Shown one piece after another: positions 58,992 through 64,000 of a DNA stretch of 64,000 nucleotides. The number at the start of each line of letters is the position of its first letter. Within the stretch, counting starts at the first letter, position 1. The notes under the pieces were generated by a model. It made no database searches. It was not told the origin of the DNA and saw only the letters and a list, made by a program, of their open reading frames with translations. Source of the stretch: Avedoeria sp964651245 (lineage in GTDB: Bacteria; Chloroflexota; Anaerolineae; Epilineales; Epilineaceae); contig CAZYVI010000001.1 in the NCBI GenBank assembly GCA_964651245.1, forward strand, positions 310,001 through 374,000, written 5' to 3'. Position numbers and translations under genes: made by a program.

Positions 58992-61900
58992 ATGCCGCCT
59001 GCGCCCGGCCCCGACCCCGCCCCCGTCGCCCCTGCCCGCCCTGGCCGCCCGACGGCACCGACCAACGCGGCCGCGCCCCGCGTCGGCGCGGCGCGCCGGC
59101 CCGCCTGCCGGCTGGCGCGGGCGGCGCCGCTGCTGGCCCTCGCCGCCGCCGCGGCGGCGCGCGCGCCGGAGTCAGGGCCGCGTGCCGTCGCCGCCCCGCC
59201 GCTGCAACAGGCGACGGCCACCGCCAGCCGCACCGTGCGCCCGATCACGCCGACACCGCCGCCGACGCCGCGGCCGGCGCCGACGATCGCCCGTCCGGAC
59301 GTCTCGATCGGCGCGGTCCGCGTCGTCGACGCCGTCCACGACCCGGCGACGCTGGTGATCTCGGCCACGTTCACCGCGGCGCTGGCCAACATCGGCGCGG
59401 TGACGGCCGAGCGCTGGCTGGAGGTGACGTGGTTCGCCGACGCCAACCGCACCGGCGCCTTCGAGGCCGACGCCGACGTCCTGCTGGCCACCGCCGTGGC
59501 GCCCGACCACCTGGCGCCCGGCGAGACCGAGCCGATGCGCGCCGCCGGCCGCGCCACGCTGCCGTTCCGCGACGCGCCGGTGCTGGCGGTGGTGACGATC
59601 GGCGGCGTGCTGGGCGAGGGCGACATCGCCAACAACGTCGACTCGACCGCGTCCGCCTGCGAGCCGGCGATGGGCGACCCGCCGGCCCCCGATGCCCTTG
59701 GGCGCGCCCTCGCCCACGTCTCCGCCGCGCCGCGGGCGCCAAGCGCCTGGGCCACGCCGCAGGCGAAGTGGCGCTGGCCGGCCCCGGGCCAGACGCCGGC
59801 GGCCGCCCACGCGCTGCCCGTCGAGGCCGCGCCGATCGTCCTCGACCTCGACCGCGACGGCGCGGCCGAGGTGATCTTCGTCACCCTCGACCGCACGACC
59901 GAACCCGACAGCGGCATCCTGCGCGCCGTCGACGGGCGCACCGGCGTCGATCGGTTCGCCGTCGACGCGCCCGGCTGGCGTGTGGCCGCGTTCAGCGCCC
60001 CCGCCGCCGCCGACCTCGACGGCGACGGCCGGCCGGAGATCGTCGCGGTCGACGACGCGTCGACGGGCGTCGTGGCGTTCCGGGCCGACGGCGCGCCGTA
60101 CTGGCGCAGCGGGCCGGTCATCAGCGCCGACGCGCGGCGGCGGTTGGCGGGACCGTCGCTGGCCGACCTCGATGGCGACGGCTGGCCCGAGATCCTCGTC
60201 GACGACGCCGTGCTCGACGCCGGCGGCCAGCTCGTCGATCGCACCGTGCCGGGCGCGCTGGCCGTCGACCTCGACCTGATCGGCCTCAGCGGCGCCGAGG
60301 GGCCGCCGCGGCTCGAGATCCTCGGCCTCGGCATCGCGCTGGCGCCGTTCGACGGGCCGTGGCGCACGCCGCTGTGGTCGTACCTGGGCGCCGCCGACGA
60401 GGTCGGCTTCAACGCCGTCGCCAACCTGGACGCCGACCCGTACGCCGAGATCGTCATCGTCGGCGACAACGGCGACGTCCAGCTCCTGCACCACAACGGC
60501 GCGCCGCTGGGCGCCTCGCGCTGCTACGCCCGCGACCCCAGCGAGTGCCGCCAGTTCCAGGGCGGCCAGGGCGGCCCGCCCGTGATCGCCGACTTCGACG
60601 GCGACGGCTGGGCCGACATCGGCATCGCCGGCCGCCGGCACTTCGCCGCCTGGCGGGTCAACGGCCGCCCGCTGTGGGACGTCGACACGAACGATGCCAA
60701 CTCGGGTCGGACGTCGGCCGTGGCGTTCGACTTCGAGGGCGACGGGGCGGCCGAGGTCGTCTACGCCGACCTGCGCCACCTGCGGATCCTCGACGGCGTC
60801 GACGGCGACGAGCGCTGGTCCGCCGAGCGGCCGAGCCTCACGAACTTCGAGCTGCCGGTCGTGGCCGACATCGACGGCGACGCGCGCGCCGACATCGTCG
60901 TCGGCCACGGCGGCGACGGCGGCGACGGCGGGGCGTCGCCGGGCCTGGCCGCCTACGGCAACCCCGCCTGGGCGCCGGCGCGGCCGATCTGGCACCAGCA
61001 CGCCTACCGCTACGGCTCGATCGGCGACGACGCCAGGGTGCCGCGGCGGACCGTCCCGGAGTGGCAGGTCCACAACGGCTTCCGCGACGCGACGCTGCCG
61101 GGCGGCCCGCCCGTCGGCCGGCCGGACCTGACGCTCGGCCGCCCCGTCCTCGACCGCAGTGCCCCGGCGGGCACGCGGCGGCTCGTCGTCCGCCTCGGCA
61201 ACGCCGGCCGCGCCGCGGCCGGCCGCGCCGTCGACGTCGTGGCGTTCGACGGGCCGGTGGGCGGCACGCGCCTGGCCACGGCGACGCTGGCGGCGGCGCT
61301 ACCCGCCGGCGGCTATGTCGACGTCGCGCTGGCCGTGCCCGCCGGCGTCGGGAGCCGGCCGGTGACGATCGTCGCCGACCCGGACGGCCGCGTCGCGGAG
61401 TGCAGCGGGTGGCGGCCGGCCGGCGCGCCGGCCGATCCCCGCGCCAACAACCACCTGGCCCTCGACCTCGCCGCGCTGCCGTCCGTGCCGCCCACGGCGA
61501 CGCCGACGGCCAGCCGCACCGCCGCGCGCACCGCCTCGCCGACGCCCACGCCGTCGCCCACGCTGGAGCCGTGGCGCACGCCGTTGCCCACGCCGTCCCC
61601 CACGGCGTCGGCGACGCTCTCGGCGACGCCGACGCCGACCGCGACCCCGAGCGACACGCCTGGATCGGGCAGCGCCACGCCGTCCGCCACCCCGACCGCC
61701 GTGCCGTCACCGACCGCGGACGCCTCGCCGAGCGCGGCGCCGTCCGCGTCGCCGCCCGCCCCGCGCCCGGCGCGCGCCTACCTCCCGGCGGCGCTGTCGG
61801 CGCGCTGCGCCGATGGCCGCCCGGTCGACGCCGTCGTCGTCCTCGACGCCTCGGCGCACATGGCCGAGCGCGACGGGGCGGGGACGCGGTTCGACCTGGC

Positions 61901-62399
61901 CCGGGCCGCGGCCGGCGCGGTGCTGGGCGCGCTGGAGGCAGGGGGCGCGCACCGCGCCGCCCTCGTCACCGCCGGCGACGGAGCGCGGCTGCGCACGCCG
62001 CTCGGTCCGCCGGCGGACGCCGCGCGGGCCCTGGCCGCGCTCGACCCCGAGGCGGCGCGGTCGGCGGCCACCCCGATCGACGCCGCCCTGCAGCTTGCCG
62101 CCAGCGTGGCGTCCGGCGCGCGGCCGTCGGCGGCCGCGGCCATCGTCGTCGTGAGCGACGGCCGGGCCTGGCCGACCGAGCTGGCCGCGGCGGAGGCCGC
62201 CGCCCGCGCCGCCGAGGCCGGTGGCGCCGTCGTGCTGGCGATCGGCGTCGGCGACCGGACGGCGCCGGTGCGCCCGGTGCTCCGCGCCCTCGTCGGCGAC
62301 GCCGCCCGGGTGCTGGACACGCGGACCGGGCGCGAGGCGGGCGCCTGGGTGGTGGCCGGTGCGCGCTGCCCGCCCGGCCCGTGGTGGATGGGGCGCTAG
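58992..62399 (+). CDS. Secreted FG-GAP/VCBS-repeat protein with CARDB-like and degenerate VWA domains
   Basis: The product has 1135 residues: an Arg/Pro-rich N-terminus and hydrophobic segment (signal-like, about 35-60), a CARDB-like domain (about 100-215; FTAALANIGAVTAERWLEVTWFAD), and an FG-GAP/VCBS propeller (about 275-690) with repeated DLDGDGRPEI/DFDGDGWADI calcium loops. A second CARDB-like domain (about 705-840), a long Thr/Pro linker, ARAYLPAALSAR and a VWA domain (about 945-1130) complete it. The VWA MIDAS is DASAH instead of DxSxS, so metal binding may be lost, although later Thr and Asp (VVVSDGRAW) remain. Cysteines before the VWA (SARC) and at the end (GARC) match the paired pattern of the other VWA proteins. 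The start appears leaderless. Confidence 0.85.
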   Translation: MPPAPGPDPAPVAPARPGRPTAPTNAAAPRVGAARRPACRLARAAPLLALAAAAAARAPESGPRAVAAPPLQQATATASRTVRPITPTPPPTPRPAPTIARPDVSIGAVRVVDAVHDPATLVISATFTAALANIGAVTAERWLEVTWFADANRTGAFEADADVLLATAVAPDHLAPGETEPMRAAGRATLPFRDAPVLAVVTIGGVLGEGDIANNVDSTASACEPAMGDPPAPDALGRALAHVSAAPRAPSAWATPQAKWRWPAPGQTPAAAHALPVEAAPIVLDLDRDGAAEVIFVTLDRTTEPDSGILRAVDGRTGVDRFAVDAPGWRVAAFSAPAAADLDGDGRPEIVAVDDASTGVVAFRADGAPYWRSGPVISADARRRLAGPSLADLDGDGWPEILVDDAVLDAGGQLVDRTVPGALAVDLDLIGLSGAEGPPRLEILGLGIALAPFDGPWRTPLWSYLGAADEVGFNAVANLDADPYAEIVIVGDNGDVQLLHHNGAPLGASRCYARDPSECRQFQGGQGGPPVIADFDGDGWADIGIAGRRHFAAWRVNGRPLWDVDTNDANSGRTSAVAFDFEGDGAAEVVYADLRHLRILDGVDGDERWSAERPSLTNFELPVVADIDGDARADIVVGHGGDGGDGGASPGLAAYGNPAWAPARPIWHQHAYRYGSIGDDARVPRRTVPEWQVHNGFRDATLPGGPPVGRPDLTLGRPVLDRSAPAGTRRLVVRLGNAGRAAAGRAVDVVAFDGPVGGTRLATATLAAALPAGGYVDVALAVPAGVGSRPVTIVADPDGRVAECSGWRPAGAPADPRANNHLALDLAALPSVPPTATPTASRTAARTASPTPTPSPTLEPWRTPLPTPSPTASATLSATPTPTATPSDTPGSGSATPSATPTAVPSPTADASPSAAPSASPPAPRPARAYLPAALSARCADGRPVDAVVVLDASAHMAERDGAGTRFDLARAAAGAVLGALEAGGAHRAALVTAGDGARLRTPLGPPADAARALAALDPEAARSAATPIDAALQLAASVASGARPSAAAAIVVVSDGRAWPTELAAAEAAARAAEAGGAVVLAIGVGDRTAPVRPVLRALVGDAARVLDTRTGREAGAWVVAGARCPPGPWWMGR

Positions 62400-62453
62400 G
62401 CGCGCGGTCCGCCAGCGGCCGGCGCGGCGCCCGGGCGCGGTCGCGCCGCAGCC

Positions 62454-62461
62454 GCTACAAT
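62454..62461 (+). promoter_or_regulatory. Probable -10 (GCTACAAT) of the last gene
   Basis: GCTACAAT lies 38 nt before the GTG at 62500. It matches the recurrent -10 form of this window; no -35 recognisable. Confidence 0.45.
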
Positions 62462-62499
62462 CGGGCTTTCCGCGCGACGAGACGCCAAGGAGAACGGCC

Positions 62500-64000
62500 G
62501 TGCCCCACGACCGCCGACGACCGTCCCCGACCCTGCGCCGCGCCGCGGCGCCCGCCCTCGCCGCGCTGGGCGTGGCGCTCACCGGCGGCGACGGCCGGGC
62601 CCAGGCGCCGGCCGTGCCCGAGTTCGGGCCGCCGGGCGCCCGCGCGCTGCGCGTCGTGGGCGACCGCACCGACGGCCTCGACGGGCCGCGCGACCTGGCG
62701 TTTCACCCCAACCGGCCCTACGAGCTCTGGACCGTGAACCGCCCGACCGACGGCACGGTGCTGTTCTTCGAGCCCGGCACGCCGCGCGAGCGCGTCGAGG
62801 TCCGCAACGACAAGTTCCGCAACCACTTCATGGAGGAGGTGTCGTCCATCGCGTTCGGCGACTACGGCAACTTCGCCACCTGCCAGGAGTCGCGCAACAC
62901 CTACGACCGGCAGTACCAGGCGAACGACTTCATGGGCCCGACGCTCTGGACGGGCGACCTCGACATATACGCCCGGGTCAACCAGACGTTCGACCTCGAC
63001 GCCGCGCTGCGGTCGCACCTGCCGCTCGACCCGGCGACGACGCTGGGCTTCAGCGCGCCGGCCGGCAACCCGTTCGCCTGCCTGCCCGGCGCCGAGCCGG
63101 GGCGCGCCTTCCGGCCCTCGGACGCCACGCAGGACCGCAACCCGCGCCTCGGCAGCCACATCGACATGCTCCACCAGAGCCCGAACTGCATGGGGATCGC
63201 CCACGAGGCCGGCAATGCCTACTGGGTCTTCGATGGCCACAACGGCCACCTCGTGCGCTACGACTTCGCCGTCGACCACGGCCCCGGCTGGGACGACCAC
63301 TCCGACGGCATCGTCCGCCGTTATGTCGAGGCCGCAGTGACGCTCGTGCCCGACGTGCCGGGGCACCTCGCCCTGGACGCCGCCACCGGCTGGCTCTATG
63401 CCGCCGACCCCGGCGGCGGGCGCGTGATCCGGCTGGCGATCGGCAGCGGCGAGCTGGCCGAGCGCCGCCAGCCGCGCAACGAGCCGCTGGCCGAGCTCTC
63501 GACCTGGCGCAACGCGCGCGTCGAGGTGTTCGCCACCGGCCTGCGCCGGCCGTCGGGGCTCGCGCTCCACGGCGGCCGGCTGTTCGTCGGCGAAGCCCAG
63601 GGCGGCGCCGTCGTCGCGTTCGACACCGCCACCGGGTCGCAGCTCGGACGGCTGCTGACCGGCGCGCGCCAACTGGCGGGCCTCGAGGTCGGCCCCGACG
63701 GCCGGCTGTACTTCGTCGACACCGACGCCGCCACGCTGGTGCGCGTCGACCCGGACGGCGCCGTGCCGTACGTTCCGCCGGTGGTCACGCCGGCGCCGTC
63801 GTTCACGCCCAGCGCCGAGCCCACCTCGACCCCGCGCCCCGGCGCCCGGACGCCGACGCCACCCGCCACCGCGACGGCCACCGCGTCGGCGGCGCCCACC
63901 GCCACCGCCAGCCCGACCCGCTCGCCGACGCCCGCACCGTCGGACACGCCGGCGCCGCCGACCGCCACGGCCACGCCCGCGCGCTGGTGGGCGTTCGTGC
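62500..64000 (+). CDS. Secreted NHL-like propeller protein (C-terminus cut by window edge)
   Basis: The frame is open from GTG 62500 (AAGGAG 9 nt upstream) to the window end, giving 500 residues so far. The signal peptide covers about residues 1-32 (ending GRAQA). The body resembles an NHL/SMP-30-type propeller: GLDGPRDLAFHPNRPYELW, YWVFDGHNGHLVRYDF, GHLALDAATGWLYAADPGGGRVIRL, LRRPSGLALHGGRLFVGEAQGG and LAGLEVGPDGRLYFVDTDAATL are successive blade-like units. Two cysteines occur in the first half (FATCQES, FACLPG). It ends in a Thr/Pro linker (from about 427) reaching TATPARWWAFV at the edge, where a YLP-type motif or VWA domain could follow. Function unknown; extracellular. Confidence 0.82.
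   Translation, partial: MPHDRRRPSPTLRRAAAPALAALGVALTGGDGRAQAPAVPEFGPPGARALRVVGDRTDGLDGPRDLAFHPNRPYELWTVNRPTDGTVLFFEPGTPRERVEVRNDKFRNHFMEEVSSIAFGDYGNFATCQESRNTYDRQYQANDFMGPTLWTGDLDIYARVNQTFDLDAALRSHLPLDPATTLGFSAPAGNPFACLPGAEPGRAFRPSDATQDRNPRLGSHIDMLHQSPNCMGIAHEAGNAYWVFDGHNGHLVRYDFAVDHGPGWDDHSDGIVRRYVEAAVTLVPDVPGHLALDAATGWLYAADPGGGRVIRLAIGSGELAERRQPRNEPLAELSTWRNARVEVFATGLRRPSGLALHGGRLFVGEAQGGAVVAFDTATGSQLGRLLTGARQLAGLEVGPDGRLYFVDTDAATLVRVDPDGAVPYVPPVVTPAPSFTPSAEPTSTPRPGARTPTPPATATATASAAPTATASPTRSPTPAPSDTPAPPTATATPARWWAFV

Noticed and set aside
157..62399. LPXTG or PEP-CTERM sorting signals
   Set aside because: No C-terminus shows LPXTG plus a hydrophobic helix and a positive tail, or PEP plus a helix. 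The YLP-type motif lacks a following membrane helix.

Overview
The window reads as a chromosomal segment of a very GC-rich bacterium, most likely a member of the Chloroflexota (Anaerolineae-like). This placement is inference. It rests on many secreted proteins with long Thr/Pro/Ala linkers of the TPTATP type, a T-box in front of pheS, a four-cysteine PheS insert, tandem von Willebrand A (VWA) proteins and a CysA-type rhodanese. Codon third positions are almost always G or C, so nearly every real gene casts long open frames on the other strand. I kept about 38 protein genes, one tRNA-Arg and one T-box riboswitch. I saw no CRISPR array, transposase, prophage or rRNA.

Layout. 0.1-4.9 kb: a secreted propeller/double-VWA protein and a linker-rich jelly-roll-like protein. 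4.9-8.1 kb: D-amino-acid oxidase, divergent from an operon of thiosulfate sulfurtransferase, SufE and a cysteine-rich unknown protein. 8.1-11.7 kb: a second propeller/double-VWA protein. 11.8-13.8 kb: a PAP2-type phosphatase overlapping a GT4 glycosyltransferase. 13.9-14.9 kb: a MntA/HepT-like toxin-antitoxin pair between two identical palindromic repeats. 15-20.3 kb: a lipoprotein, then pheS-pheT behind a T-box. 20.3-24.4 kb: ECF sigma factor, membrane anti-sigma factor and a cysteine-rich double-VWA protein. 24.5-28.5 kb: an M23 lipoprotein, then methyltransferase, FeeM-like N-acyltransferase and short-chain dehydrogenase. 28.7-32.5 kb: guaA and a membrane propeller protein.

32.6-43.4 kb: mainly surface and secreted genes: a propeller-like protein, a GT39-like membrane protein, DUF1800, a carbohydrate-binding-like protein, a glycosidase-like lipoprotein, a VWA protein, and a linker-rich protein whose 3' end runs into tRNA-Arg(UCG). 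43.5-50.8 kb: M3 oligopeptidase, secreted subtilase, thioredoxin-like lipoprotein and an NfeD/SPFH pair. 51-54 kb: tandem-GNAT protein, MFS transporter and peroxiredoxin-like protein. 54.2-64 kb: a 1560-residue subtilase, an FG-GAP/VWA protein and a secreted NHL-like protein cut by the window edge.

The main theme is an extracytoplasmic protein system. At least eight secreted proteins share a short motif, [AILV][YF]LPx[AVL]xR or a close variant, at the C-terminus, beside a Thr/Pro linker, just after the signal peptide, or just before a VWA domain. Several VWA proteins share a two-cysteine pre-VWA module, a post-VWA beta module and a cysteine pair around the second VWA. Regulatory signals that stand out of the GC background are TAC(A/C)(A/C)T or TATC(A/C)T -10 elements and, at four genes, TANNNT placed 7-8 nt before the start codon, which suggests leaderless transcription.
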